From Curtobacterium flaccumfaciens (lineage in GTDB: Bacteria; Actinomycetota; Actinomycetes; Actinomycetales; Microbacteriaceae): a DNA stretch of 64,000 bases. Under the pieces are notes generated by a model. That model made no database searches, was not told where the DNA came from, and was given only the letters and a program-made list of their open reading frames with translations. Where the stretch lies: contig NZ_SNVW01000005.1 of assembly GCF_004361695.1 (NCBI RefSeq), positions 180,291 through 244,290 of the forward strand. Direction: 5' to 3'. The position numbers and the translations under genes are program-made. Below are positions 1 to 7,907 of the stretch, one piece after another (within the stretch, counting starts at the first letter, position 1; every line of letters begins with the position of its first letter).

Positions 1-99
1 GGGGTTCGCGTCGTACCCGGTGACCTCGATGCCTGCGTTGCGGAGACGGGCACGCATGTTGTTGCCCATGCGACCGAGGCCGACAAGACCGATGTGCAT
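1..99 (-). CDS. gnd: 6-phosphogluconate dehydrogenase, N-terminal fragment
   Basis: Only the first 33 codons lie in the window; the gene runs off the left edge. The visible protein starts MHIGLVGLGRMGNNM and continues RARLRNAGIEVTGYD. This is the NADP-binding GxGxMG Rossmann start of decarboxylating 6-phosphogluconate dehydrogenase, the oxidative pentose-phosphate enzyme that makes ribulose 5-phosphate and NADPH. A purine-rich AGAGGAAA stretch precedes the ATG. In many actinobacteria gnd follows dnaN, which agrees with the neighbour here. Other beta-hydroxyacid dehydrogenases begin in a similar way, so the exact enzyme rests partly on context. Confidence 0.8.
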   Translation of the reverse strand, partial: MHIGLVGLGRMGNNMRARLRNAGIEVTGYDANP

Positions 100-169
100 G
101 ATTTCCTCTTCTGTTCGTCGTCGCGCTGATGCAGGGATGGCGCGTCAGCGCAGTGTTCGGCTGTTGCGC

Positions 170-1324
170 TTACCGCAGCAGGAGATTGGGCTGCAGCAGG
201 TACCGGTATCCGTCCGCTGCCGGGGCCTCTTGCGAGGTCTGCCCGGTGATGAGCACCGGGCCCGGCTTGTTGGGGTTCTCCGTCTTGGTGAAGGAGATGC
301 GGACGAACTCGGAGTGCACCGCGTTCAACCCGTCCAGGAGGAAGGCGGGCTTCAACGAGACCACCGTTTCCTCACCGGTCAGCAACGCACTGATCGACTC
401 TGACGCCTGCGCTTGTTCGGAACCGATCGCCTCGAGCGTGAGCCCGTCGACCGTGAAGGAGAACCGGAGCGCGGCTTCGCGCTCCAGGACGAGGGAGACC
501 CGTCGGACCGCTTCGACCAGTTCCGCGGTGTTGATCACCGCGTGGTCCTGGACGGTCTCGGGGAAGAGCCGGCGCACCGGCGGGTAGTTGCCCTTGATGA
601 GCAGCGACGTCACCGTCTTGTCGTCGGCGTGGAACGCGATGAGCTCGCGCTCGGAGGAACCGCTGATCGACACCGAGACGGTGGAGGCCGAGCCGAACGT
701 GCGGCCGACTTCCTGCAGCGTGCGGGCCGGCACGAGTGCGTGGAGCGGTGCGCTCTCGGACTCGCCGGTGCGGCCGGAGTCCCACTGGATCGTGCGGACC
801 GCGACGCGGTAGCGGTCGGTCGCGATGAGCGAGACGTCGTGGTCGCCGACCTCGAGCTGCACGCCGGTGATCACCGGGGTGACGTCGTCGCGGCTGGCGG
901 CGACGGCGACCTGCGACACCGCTTCGGAGAACGCGTCGCCGGGGATCACACCCGTCTGCGCACCGATCTCCGGGAGGGTCGGGTACTCCTCGACCGGCAT
1001 CGACAGGAGCGTGAAGTGGGCCGAGCCGCAGCTGACCGAGATCTTCGCGTCCTCGGTGGTGAAGGTGACCGGGGCGTTCGGCAGCCGGCTCGCGATGTCG
1101 TTGAGCAGTCGGCCCGAGACGAGCACGGTGCCGGGATCGTCGATCTGCGCGGTGATCGACGTCTGCGCCGAGACCTCGTAGTCGAACGAGGAGAGCGTGA
1201 GCCGGTCACCCTCTGCGTGGATCAGGACGCCCGACAGGATCGGGAGGGTCGTGCGCTGTGGGAGGAGCTTCACCGCGAAGGAGACGGCTTCGGAGAAGAC
1301 GTCCCGGTTGACCTCGAACTTCAC
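170..1324 (-). CDS. dnaN: DNA polymerase III sliding clamp (beta subunit)
   Basis: The 384-residue beta clamp dimerises into a ring around DNA and tethers the replicative polymerase. I chose the GTG at 1324, giving VKFEVNRDVFSEAV, because this matches the conserved start of actinobacterial clamps. The frame stays open upstream to 1417, but that part is oriC DNA. The length is normal for the family, and the three-fold repeated clamp architecture fits (for example PQRTTLPILSGVLI near the N-terminus). The gene lies downstream of dnaA on the same strand, separated by the putative origin. Shine-Dalgarno complementarity before the GTG is weak. Confidence 0.95.
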   Translation of the reverse strand: MKFEVNRDVFSEAVSFAVKLLPQRTTLPILSGVLIHAEGDRLTLSSFDYEVSAQTSITAQIDDPGTVLVSGRLLNDIASRLPNAPVTFTTEDAKISVSCGSAHFTLLSMPVEEYPTLPEIGAQTGVIPGDAFSEAVSQVAVAASRDDVTPVITGVQLEVGDHDVSLIATDRYRVAVRTIQWDSGRTGESESAPLHALVPARTLQEVGRTFGSASTVSVSISGSSERELIAFHADDKTVTSLLIKGNYPPVRRLFPETVQDHAVINTAELVEAVRRVSLVLEREAALRFSFTVDGLTLEAIGSEQAQASESISALLTGEETVVSLKPAFLLDGLNAVHSEFVRISFTKTENPNKPGPVLITGQTSQEAPAADGYRYLLQPNLLLR

Positions 1325-1478
1325 AGCTGGAACCCCTGTCGATCGGTTGGACTGTCCGGCCGCCCCATTGTGGCACAGCCCGGCGGAGCCAGGATTTCTT
1401 GTCATCCCGCCGTCCACAAGGTTGGCCCCCTGAGATCAATCGTTAACCAGGAGTAATGGTGTTAACGCCTGTGCACAC

Positions 1479-1487
1479 TGTGGATAA
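1479..1487 (-). promoter_or_regulatory. DnaA box
   Basis: TGTGGATAA, the reverse complement of the consensus TTATCCACA, in the dnaN-proximal half of the origin spacer. Confidence 0.8.
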
Positions 1488-1647
1488 CCCTGTTGATGCC
1501 GCTCGGCGACAGGGAACTACAACCGTGTGACTTGTGAGTGGGGTGTTGGCGACATCTGGATGAGTGAATCTCAGGTATCCACTTCCATCCCCAGTTTCCA
1601 CAGTTGCCCCTCCACCTGTGAACAACCGAGCGGCGTGTCCTCCACAG

Positions 1648-1656
1648 TTATCCACA
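1648..1656 (+). promoter_or_regulatory. DnaA box
   Basis: Perfect TTATCCACA in the dnaA-proximal half of the spacer, flanked on both sides by degenerate copies ending in TCCACA. Confidence 0.8.
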
Positions 1657-1841
1657 GGCTTTCCACACTGTGAGAAGTCCGGTGCATGGAACCGTCTCAG
1701 ATGGTGGATACGCGCCAGGGTGGGCCGATCTGACGGTCGTCAGTCGTGCCTCCAGGCTGGATCAGCCGGCCACGTCGCGACGCGAGACGCGTCGTCGATC
1801 GGTCCTCCGGAGACCGCGATCAGCGGTGATGGCGGTCCTGG

Positions 1842-3308
1842 TCAGCGGTAGCGGCGGTCCTGCTTGATGCGGCTGGTGAGTTCGGTGACCTGGTTGTAGA
1901 TCGACCGACGCTCCTTCATCAGCTCGGTGATCTTCTTGTTCGCGTACATGACCGTGGTGTGGTCGCGGTTGCCGAACAGCTGCCCGATCTTCGGCAGCGA
2001 CAGGCTCGTGAGTTCGCGGCAGAGGTACATCGCGATCTGTCGTGCCGTGGCGATCGCCTGTGAGCGGGACGAGCCGTAGAGGTCGTCGACGGAGAGCTTG
2101 AAGTACTCCGCGGTGTGGTTGATGATGTCCGTCGGCGCGACCACGTTGTCGTCGTCGAGGGTGATCAGGTCCTTCAGGACGGTCTGCACGAGTGCCATGT
2201 CGACGGCCGTGCGGTTGAGGCTCGCGAACGCGGTGACGCGGATGAGCGTCCCCTCGAGCTCGCGGATGTTGCTCGACACCTTCGACGCCATGAACTCGAG
2301 GATGTCGTCCGGCACCTGCAGGTGGTCGGACTGCGCCTTCTTGCGGAGGATCGCGATGCGCGTCTCGAGCTCGGGCGCCTGCACGTCCGTGATGAGGCCC
2401 CACTCGAAGCGCGAGCGCATCCGGTCCTCGAACCCGGTGAGGTGCTTCGGCGCGACGTCCGACGTGATCACGACCTGCTTGTTGTGGTCGTGCAGCGTGT
2501 TGAACGTGTGGAAGAAGGCCTCCTGCGTGGAGTCCTTCCCCTGCAGGAACTGGATGTCGTCGATCAGCAGGATGTCGATGTCGCGGTACCGCTGCTGGAA
2601 CTGGTTCGACCGGTTGTTCGCGATCGAGTTGATGAAGTCGTTCGTGAACTCCTCACTCGAGACGTACCGGACGCGGATCCCGGGGTAGAGGCTCTCGGCG
2701 TAGTGGCCGATGGCGTGCAGGAGGTGCGTCTTGCCGAGCCCCGAGTCGCCGTAGATGAAGAGGGGGTTGTAGGCCTTGGCCGGTGCCTCGGCGACGGCGA
2801 CTGCTGCGGCGTGCGCGAAGCGGTTCGACGAGCCGATGACGAAGTTGTCGAAGTTGTACTTCGGGTTGAGCCGCGACTCGGGCCGGCCGCCGGTGCCCGG
2901 GGAGTCGATCTGGCTCGGGACGAAGGGCGCCTCGATGTACTGCCGGGGCGCCGCACTCTGCTCGACCGGCTGCTGCACCGGCTCGGCGTACTCGGGGACG
3001 TGGGACGCGACGGTCGGGTCGACCCGGGGCTCGGACGCCATGTCCGGGTTCACGGTGATGGCGAAGTTCGCGACGGTGTCGTCACCGATGCGGGAGACGG
3101 CCTCGGTGATGGGGATCCGGATGCGCTGTTCGAGCATGCCGCGGGTGAGGTCGTTCGGGACCTCGAGGTAGAGGGTGCCGGCGAGGACGCCCTTCGGTTC
3201 GACCAGGTGGAGGAAGCCCTGCAGCTGCGGGGTGACGCGGTCGTCCTCGGAGAGGAGTCCGAGGACCGATGACCAGAGGTCCTCGACGGGGTCGGCCGGC
3301 ATCGTCAT
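1842..3308 (-). CDS. dnaA: chromosomal replication initiator DnaA
   Basis: This 488-residue AAA+ initiator binds DnaA boxes and opens the origin. Domain I (PADPVEDLWSSVLGLL) is at the N-terminus, followed by a Pro/Gln-rich linker. Domain III begins NPKYNFDNFVIGSSN and carries Walker A GDSGLGKTH and Walker B DILLIDDIQF. Domain IV ends with the box-binding signature GNRDHTTVMYA. I chose the ATG at 3308 (MTMPADP) because AGGAG lies about 10 bases upstream; the ATG two codons later is possible. The long upstream extension of the frame is low-complexity and covers DnaA boxes, so it is not coding. Confidence 0.97.
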   Translation of the reverse strand: MTMPADPVEDLWSSVLGLLSEDDRVTPQLQGFLHLVEPKGVLAGTLYLEVPNDLTRGMLEQRIRIPITEAVSRIGDDTVANFAITVNPDMASEPRVDPTVASHVPEYAEPVQQPVEQSAAPRQYIEAPFVPSQIDSPGTGGRPESRLNPKYNFDNFVIGSSNRFAHAAAVAVAEAPAKAYNPLFIYGDSGLGKTHLLHAIGHYAESLYPGIRVRYVSSEEFTNDFINSIANNRSNQFQQRYRDIDILLIDDIQFLQGKDSTQEAFFHTFNTLHDHNKQVVITSDVAPKHLTGFEDRMRSRFEWGLITDVQAPELETRIAILRKKAQSDHLQVPDDILEFMASKVSSNIRELEGTLIRVTAFASLNRTAVDMALVQTVLKDLITLDDDNVVAPTDIINHTAEYFKLSVDDLYGSSRSQAIATARQIAMYLCRELTSLSLPKIGQLFGNRDHTTVMYANKKITELMKERRSIYNQVTELTSRIKQDRRYR

Positions 3309-3802
3309 GTCGCGCTCGTCTCCTGGTCTTGTGTCGTCTGGCATGGCCGTTCCGGGCCGCGCACGACCGGCGTGTCTTCCGGCGGGGCGTCCGTGTCCGG
3401 GTGGCTTCTTCGACGGCCCGGACCGCGTGTCGTCCCGCGGTGGTCCACAGGGTTGTCCACAGTCTTGTCCACGTCCGCCGGGTGCTGCACGTCGGGGGGA
3501 CTCCCCCGTCCTGCCGGGCAAGTGGCGGATCGATCACACCACTGTAAAGGACCGGGGCGCGTCGCACCGAACGCACGTTTTCCCCAGTGTGGATAATGAT
3601 CGTGCGCGGCGCCCCGGCTGCGGGGTCCGCGCCCCGCGTTTGACCTGCCCGCTGCTGTCACGTACCGTTAACCAGTTGACTGCGGCCACCTGGTCGCGCC
3701 CATCTGCGTCGTTCGGCACCGAGCGGCGACACATACGTGACGGCTGTTGCTGCGTCGCGTCCCGCTGAGGACGAGACCCAGTGCAGCCGTGTGGAGATCA
3801 TC
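3309..3802. promoter_or_regulatory. dnaA-rpmH divergent control region with DnaA boxes
   Basis: This 494-bp spacer separates dnaA (minus) from rpmH (plus). It contains TTGTCCACA at 3453-3461, TTGTCCACG at 3465-3473, TGGTCCACA at 3441-3449, and TGTGGATAA at 3588-3596. The first three are spaced 12 bp apart on one face of the helix. This is the arrangement expected for DnaA autoregulation of its own promoter, and it may contribute to origin function. No gene is evident here. Confidence 0.75.
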
Positions 3803-3940
3803 ATGAGCAAGCGCACCTTCCAGCCGAACAACCGTCGTCGTGCCAAGAAGCACGGCTTCCGTGCCCGCATGCGCACCCGTGCCGGCCGCGCCATCCTCGC
3901 TGCGCGCCGTTCCAAGGGCCGCACCGAGCTCAGCGCCTGA
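3803..3940 (+). CDS. rpmH: 50S ribosomal protein L34
   Basis: This 45-residue basic protein of the large subunit starts [20 protein letters not shown] and continues [20 protein letters not shown], the near-invariant L34 sequence. The ATG at 3803 is preceded by GGAG. It is the first gene of the rpmH-rnpA-yidD-yidC-jag-rsmG-parAB run that lies opposite dnaA in most bacteria. Confidence 0.97.
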   Translation: MSKRTFQPNNRRRAKKHGFRARMRTRAGRAILAARRSKGRTELSA

Positions 3941-4001
3941 ACGAGCCTCACCTGATCGGGCTCCGTCCGGTCCGGTCCCGGCTGGGAACCAGGTAGCGAT
4001 C

Positions 4002-4364
4002 GTGTTGGCCCGCGCCAACCGCATCGTCCGTGGTGACGACTACCGGTCCGTCGTGCGTCGTGGTCGCAGGAGCGCCACGGCGCACGCCGTCGTATCGGTG
4101 GTCCGCCGTACCACGGTCGACGGCAGGGTCGACCCCGCTCCGACACGGTTCGGCTTCATCGTCGCCAAGACGGTGGGCAACGCCGTGACGCGGAACCTGG
4201 TCCGGCGTCGCCTCAAGGCGATCGCGCACGGGGTCCTGACGGACCTCCCCACCGGGTACGACGTGGTGGTCCGCGCACTGCCAGCCGCTGCGCAGGCCGG
4301 ATGGCCTACCCTGCTCGAAGACGTCTCGCGCTCCTGCGCGCGTGGTGTGGAGAAGGCAGCATGA
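4002..4364 (+). CDS. rnpA: ribonuclease P protein component
   Basis: This 120-residue basic protein assists the RNase P RNA in trimming the 5' leader of tRNA precursors. The GTG at 4002 gives VLARANRIVRGDDYRSVVRRG, the usual RnpA opening (a leading R-F/I-R block). The family motif follows as FIVAKTVGNAVTRNLVRRRL (residues about 50-69), which contains the RNR-like RNA-binding helix. AGGT lies just before the start. The 3' end overlaps yidD by 4 bases (ATGA), so the two are translationally coupled. Confidence 0.95.
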   Translation: MLARANRIVRGDDYRSVVRRGRRSATAHAVVSVVRRTTVDGRVDPAPTRFGFIVAKTVGNAVTRNLVRRRLKAIAHGVLTDLPTGYDVVVRALPAAAQAGWPTLLEDVSRSCARGVEKAA

Positions 4365-4735
4365 ACCGGTTGACGCGCCTCGCCTGGGGCATCGCGTTGC
4401 TCCCGCGCAACGTGTGCGTCGTCGTGCTGCGTGCGTACCGGGCCGTCATCTCCCCGCTCTACGGGAACGTCTGCCGCTACCACCCCTCGTGCTCGCGGTA
4501 CGCGCTCGAAGCGATCCAGCAGTACGGCGTCGTCCGCGGATCGGCGATGGGCGCGTGGCGCATCGCCCGGTGCAACCCCTGGGCAGCCGGGGGCATCGAC
4601 GACGTTCGTGCACGGCGTCGCCCCTACGACGTCAACCGGTTCGGGTTCGTGCTCGCGCCGAACCAGCAGCAACCGCAGACCGCGGTCGGGACTCCCCTCC
4701 CGGTCCTGCTCCCCCAGCGCACTCGAAAGGCGTGA
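4361..4735 (+). CDS. yidD: membrane protein insertion efficiency factor YidD
   Basis: This 124-residue membrane-associated factor aids YidC-dependent insertion. The start MNRLTRLAWGIAL leads into the family core with the conserved cysteines, YGNVCRYHPSCSRYA, followed by GAWRIARCNPWAAGG. The N-terminal helix is amphipathic and hydrophobic. The C-terminal 35 residues are not conserved in the family. The start overlaps the end of rnpA, and yidC begins 8 bases after the stop, so all three are likely co-transcribed. Confidence 0.93.
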   Translation: MNRLTRLAWGIALLPRNVCVVVLRAYRAVISPLYGNVCRYHPSCSRYALEAIQQYGVVRGSAMGAWRIARCNPWAAGGIDDVRARRRPYDVNRFGFVLAPNQQQPQTAVGTPLPVLLPQRTRKA

Positions 4736-4743
4736 CCGTCCCC

Positions 4744-5712
4744 ATGGACCTCATCGGTACGATCCTCTGGCCGCTCAAATGGGTGGTCTCGGCCATCCTC
4801 GTCGGCTTCCACTGGATCTTCGAGAACATCGGCATGGACCCCGGCGCGGGTATCACCTGGGTGCTCTCGATCATCTTCCTGACGTTCGTGGTCCGTGCCG
4901 CGCTGATCCCGATCTTCGTGCGCCAGATCAAGTCGCAGCGCCGCATGCTCGAGGTCGCGCCGCAGCTGAAGAAGATCCAGGACAAGTACAAGGGCAAGAA
5001 GGACCAGTTCTCGCGTGAGGCCATGAGCCGCGAGACCATGGCGCTCTACAAGGAGACCGGGACGAACCCGCTGAGCTCCTGCCTGCCGCTGCTGATCCAG
5101 ATGCCGATCTTCTTCTCGCTGTACTCCGTGCTGCACGAGGCGCAGATCAACAAGACCGGCATCGGTCTGCTCACGAACGACCTGGCGGGTTCCTTCGGCA
5201 ACGCGTCGCTGTTCGGTGCACCGCTGCACGAGACCTTCACGAACGCGTCGGGCTGGGAAGTCCGCGCGATCGCCGGCTTCATGATCGTCGTGATGACGGC
5301 ATCGCAGTTCATCACGCAGCTGCAGCTCGTCGCGAAGAACATGTCCCCGGAGACCAAGGCGTCGCCGATGTACCGCCAGCAGAAGATGATGCTGTACATC
5401 CTCCCGCTGGTCTTCGTCATCTCGGGTCTGTCCTTCCCCCTCGGCGTCATGTTCTACTGGCTCGCCTCGAACATCTGGACGATGGCGCAGCAGTACTTCG
5501 TCATCCGCAGCATGCCGACGCCCGGGTCCGAAGCGGCCCTCGCCCGAGAGGCCCGCCTGGCGAAGAAGGCCCAGCGTCGCGGATCGGCCACCCCGGTCCT
5601 CGCCGAGGCCGGCGCCGGTGCCGGTGCGGCCGAGATCGAGGCCGTGCGCGTGACCACGCAGCGTCAGCAGCCGGTCGGCAAGAACCGCTCCAAGAAGAAC
5701 GGGAAGAAGTAA
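4744..5712 (+). CDS. yidC: membrane protein insertase YidC
   Basis: This 322-residue insertase places and folds proteins in the cytoplasmic membrane, alone or with SecYEG. It is the short actinobacterial type without the large periplasmic domain of proteobacteria. It has an N-terminal hydrophobic segment (LIGTILWPLKWVVSAIL) and the conserved 60KD-IMP core: LIPIFVRQIKSQRRM with the arginine of the hydrophilic groove, a CLPLLIQMPIFFSLY helix, and two C-terminal helices (LYILPLVFVISG, FPLGVMFYWLASNIW). The tail is basic (KKNGKK). The ATG at 4744 follows AAAGG by about 11 bases. Confidence 0.95.
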   Translation: MDLIGTILWPLKWVVSAILVGFHWIFENIGMDPGAGITWVLSIIFLTFVVRAALIPIFVRQIKSQRRMLEVAPQLKKIQDKYKGKKDQFSREAMSRETMALYKETGTNPLSSCLPLLIQMPIFFSLYSVLHEAQINKTGIGLLTNDLAGSFGNASLFGAPLHETFTNASGWEVRAIAGFMIVVMTASQFITQLQLVAKNMSPETKASPMYRQQKMMLYILPLVFVISGLSFPLGVMFYWLASNIWTMAQQYFVIRSMPTPGSEAALAREARLAKKAQRRGSATPVLAEAGAGAGAAEIEAVRVTTQRQQPVGKNRSKKNGKK

Positions 5713-6291
5713 GTGACCGAGCAGGACATCGCAGACGCCGTGGAGACCCCCGTCGAGACCGTCGAGGGCGACACGAACGCTGTGGACACGGTGGCCGAGG
5801 ACACCGCGGCCGAGGACACCGACGCTGAGGACACCGACGCTGAGGACGCCCGCGACGAAGCGGACATCGCAGCGGACTACATCGAGGAACTCCTCGACAT
5901 CTGCGACCTCGATGGGGACATCGAGATCGAGGAGCGCGCTGGTCGTGTGTACCTGTCGGTGACCGACGAGGGCGATGCACTCCGCGTGCTCTCGAAGCCG
6001 GACACCGTGTCGGCGCTCCAGGAACTCACCCGCATCGCCGTGCAGGCGGAGACGGGCGAGTTCAGCCGGCTCATCCTCGACGTGGGCGGCTCCCGTGACG
6101 CACGCGCGACCGAGCTCCAGCGGCTCGTGGACACCGCGGTGGAGCGCATCGAGGGCGGCTCGTCCTCTGCGGCACTCCCCCCGATGTCGTCGTACGAGCG
6201 CAAGCTCGTCCACGACCTGGTCGCCGAGAAGGGCTTCCACTCGGAGTCCGAGGGTGAGGGTCGGGACCGCCACACGGTCGTCACCCGATGA
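5713..6291 (+). CDS. khpB: Jag/KhpB-type KH-R3H RNA-binding protein
   Basis: This 192-residue single-stranded nucleic-acid-binding protein has a KH-like domain (residues about 55-130, DIEIEERAGRVYLSV) followed by a C-terminal R3H domain (MSSYERKLVHDLVAEKGFHSES). The R3H arginine and histidine are visible. The GTG start at 5713 directly abuts the yidC TAA. The N-terminus is strongly acidic and includes a short tandem repeat (AEDT, then AEDTD twice, residues about 33-47), which is probably a disordered leader. In other bacteria this family works with KhpA on RNA and in cell elongation. It overlaps rsmG by 4 bases. Confidence 0.9.
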   Translation: MTEQDIADAVETPVETVEGDTNAVDTVAEDTAAEDTDAEDTDAEDARDEADIAADYIEELLDICDLDGDIEIEERAGRVYLSVTDEGDALRVLSKPDTVSALQELTRIAVQAETGEFSRLILDVGGSRDARATELQRLVDTAVERIEGGSSSAALPPMSSYERKLVHDLVAEKGFHSESEGEGRDRHTVVTR

Positions 6292-6932
6292 CCGAGGCCG
6301 CTCAGCCGGTGCTCGAGGACGAACCCGCAGCGGCAGCGACGCTGTTCGGTGACCGGATTGACGTCGCTCGGTCCTTCACGAACGAGCTCGCTCGTCGCGG
6401 GGAAGAGCTGGGCCTGATCGGCCCACTCGAGCCACCTCGCCTCTGGACGCGACACATCCTCAATTCTGCGGTGCTCGCTCCCCTCCTGGAGGCACGGGGT
6501 CGCGTTGCCGACGTCGGCTCCGGTGCCGGCCTGCCCGGCCTGGTACTGGCGATCGCCCGCCCGGACGTGCACCTCACGCTCATCGAGCCGATGGAGCGTC
6601 GTGTGGACTGGCTCACGACGGAAGCAGAACGGCTCGGCCTGGACAACGTCGACGTGGTGCGTGCGCGCGCCGAGGACGTCGCAGACGACATCGTCGTCGA
6701 CCAGGTGACGGCGCGGGCAGTCAGTGCCCTCTCGAAGCTCATCCCCCTCACGGCGCCGCTCGTCCGCTCCGGTGGGCAGCTCATCCTGATGAAGGGTGCG
6801 CGGGTCGAGGACGAGATGGAGAAGGCCCGAAAGGTCATCCTCCGCACGCACCTGACCGATGTCGAGGTGCTCGAGCTCGGAGTCGGTGTGGTCGAGGAGA
6901 CCACGCGGGTCTTCCGGGCTACAGTTGACTGA
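6288..6932 (+). CDS. rsmG: 16S rRNA (guanine-527-N7) methyltransferase
   Basis: This 214-residue SAM-dependent enzyme (GidB) methylates G527 of 16S rRNA; loss in other species gives low-level streptomycin resistance. The SAM-binding loop is clear as VADVGSGAGLPGLVLAI (residues about 66-82), preceded by LWTRHILNSAVLAPLL, which is typical of the family. The end, LELGVGVVEETTRVFRA, matches the usual C-terminus. The start overlaps jag by ATGA. A parS site lies between its stop codon and parA. Confidence 0.95.
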   Translation: MTEAAQPVLEDEPAAAATLFGDRIDVARSFTNELARRGEELGLIGPLEPPRLWTRHILNSAVLAPLLEARGRVADVGSGAGLPGLVLAIARPDVHLTLIEPMERRVDWLTTEAERLGLDNVDVVRARAEDVADDIVVDQVTARAVSALSKLIPLTAPLVRSGGQLILMKGARVEDEMEKARKVILRTHLTDVEVLELGVGVVEETTRVFRATVD

Positions 6933-6974
6933 CGCTGCGGCTCAGGTCGGTTTCACCGGCCGCCAGTGGCTCCG

Positions 6975-6990
6975 CGTTCCACGTGAAACA
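6975..6990. promoter_or_regulatory. parS centromere site 1
   Basis: CGTTCCACGTGAAACA differs at two positions from the 16-bp bacterial parS palindrome. It lies immediately upstream of parA. Confidence 0.85.
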
Positions 6991-7013
6991 CCGAACCGGG
7001 GAAGAGGCACTCG

Positions 7014-7907
7014 TTGAGTTCATCGACCGATTACGACGCGTCGACACCGCTTGCTCGCGAGATCGCGGATCTGAACCGACGCCGGCGTGCGATCGCGACG
7101 CAGCAGTTCCCGCTGCCCGCGAAGACCCGCGTCTTCACGGTCTCGAACCAGAAGGGTGGCGTCGGTAAGACCACGACCACTGTGAACCTGGCGGCGGCGC
7201 TGGCCCACGGCGGAGCCCGTGTACTCGTCATCGACCTCGACCCGCAGGGCAACGCGTCCACGGCTCTCGGTGTCGATCACCAGGCCGAGGTCGCGAGCAT
7301 CTACGACGTCATCGTCGACGAGGCACCGATCGCCGACACGGTGCAGCGGTCCCCCGAGTCAGACACGCTCTGGTGTGTGCCCGCCACGATCCATCTGGCC
7401 GGCGCCGAGATCGAGCTGGTCTCGCTCGTGGCACGAGAGCAACGCCTCCGTACGGCGCTCGACGAGTACCTCGCGTCGCTTGACGAGCCGTACCACTACG
7501 TCTTCATCGACTGCCCGCCGTCGCTCGGCCTCCTGACGATCAACGCCTTCGTGGCGGCGCAGGAAGTCCTGATCCCGATCCAGTGCGAGTACTACGCGCT
7601 CGAGGGGCTCAGCCAGCTGCTGCGGAACATCGAGCTCATCGAGCGGCACCTCAACCCGAAGCTGCGGGTGTCGACGATCCTGCTCACGATGTACGACAGC
7701 CGGACGAACCTGTCCAACCAGGTCGCCGCTGACGTTCGCGAGCACTTCGGAGGCCAGGTCCTCAATGCCGTGATCCCCCGGTCCGTCCGGGTGAGCGAGG
7801 CGCCGAGCTACGGCCAGAGCGTGGTCTCCTACGACGTCAACTCCACTGGTTCGCTCTCCTACCTGGAGGCAGCGGCCGAGATCGCAGCACGAGGAGCACA
7901 GGACTGA
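7014..7907 (+). CDS. parA: chromosome-partitioning ATPase ParA (Soj)
   Basis: This 297-residue deviant-Walker ATPase forms a gradient on the nucleoid that moves ParB-parS complexes apart. The deviant Walker A motif NQKGGVGKTTTTVNLA is at residues about 45-60, followed by VLVIDLDPQGNAST and YVFIDCPPSLGLLT. The start is TTG at 7014, with GAAGAGG about 7 bases upstream. The N-terminal 40 residues precede the ATPase core, as in other actinobacterial ParA proteins. The last codons overlap parB (ATGA). Confidence 0.95.
   Translation: MSSSTDYDASTPLAREIADLNRRRRAIATQQFPLPAKTRVFTVSNQKGGVGKTTTTVNLAAALAHGGARVLVIDLDPQGNASTALGVDHQAEVASIYDVIVDEAPIADTVQRSPESDTLWCVPATIHLAGAEIELVSLVAREQRLRTALDEYLASLDEPYHYVFIDCPPSLGLLTINAFVAAQEVLIPIQCEYYALEGLSQLLRNIELIERHLNPKLRVSTILLTMYDSRTNLSNQVAADVREHFGGQVLNAVIPRSVRVSEAPSYGQSVVSYDVNSTGSLSYLEAAAEIAARGAQD

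Larger units (their letters stand above)
1325..1841. other. putative chromosomal origin oriC (dnaA-dnaN spacer)
   Basis: This 517-bp spacer is the usual actinobacterial oriC position. It has two perfect DnaA boxes, TGTGGATAA at 1479-1487 (reverse) and TTATCCACA at 1648-1656. Near-matches surround the second box (TCCTCCACA, CTTTCCACA), about one helical turn apart. A relatively AT-rich stretch at 1430-1470 contains the inverted repeat CGTTAAC/GTTAACG (1441-1447 and 1461-1467), a candidate unwinding or protein-binding element. No credible gene lies in the spacer. Origin activity is inferred from position and boxes. Confidence 0.8.

Noticed and set aside
2115..3272. Long plus-strand frame opposite dnaA (385 residues)
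   Set aside because: Val/Asp/Arg-rich shadow of a high-GC gene; the same effect gives long false frames opposite dnaN, yidC, ssb, the ArsB-like pump and others.
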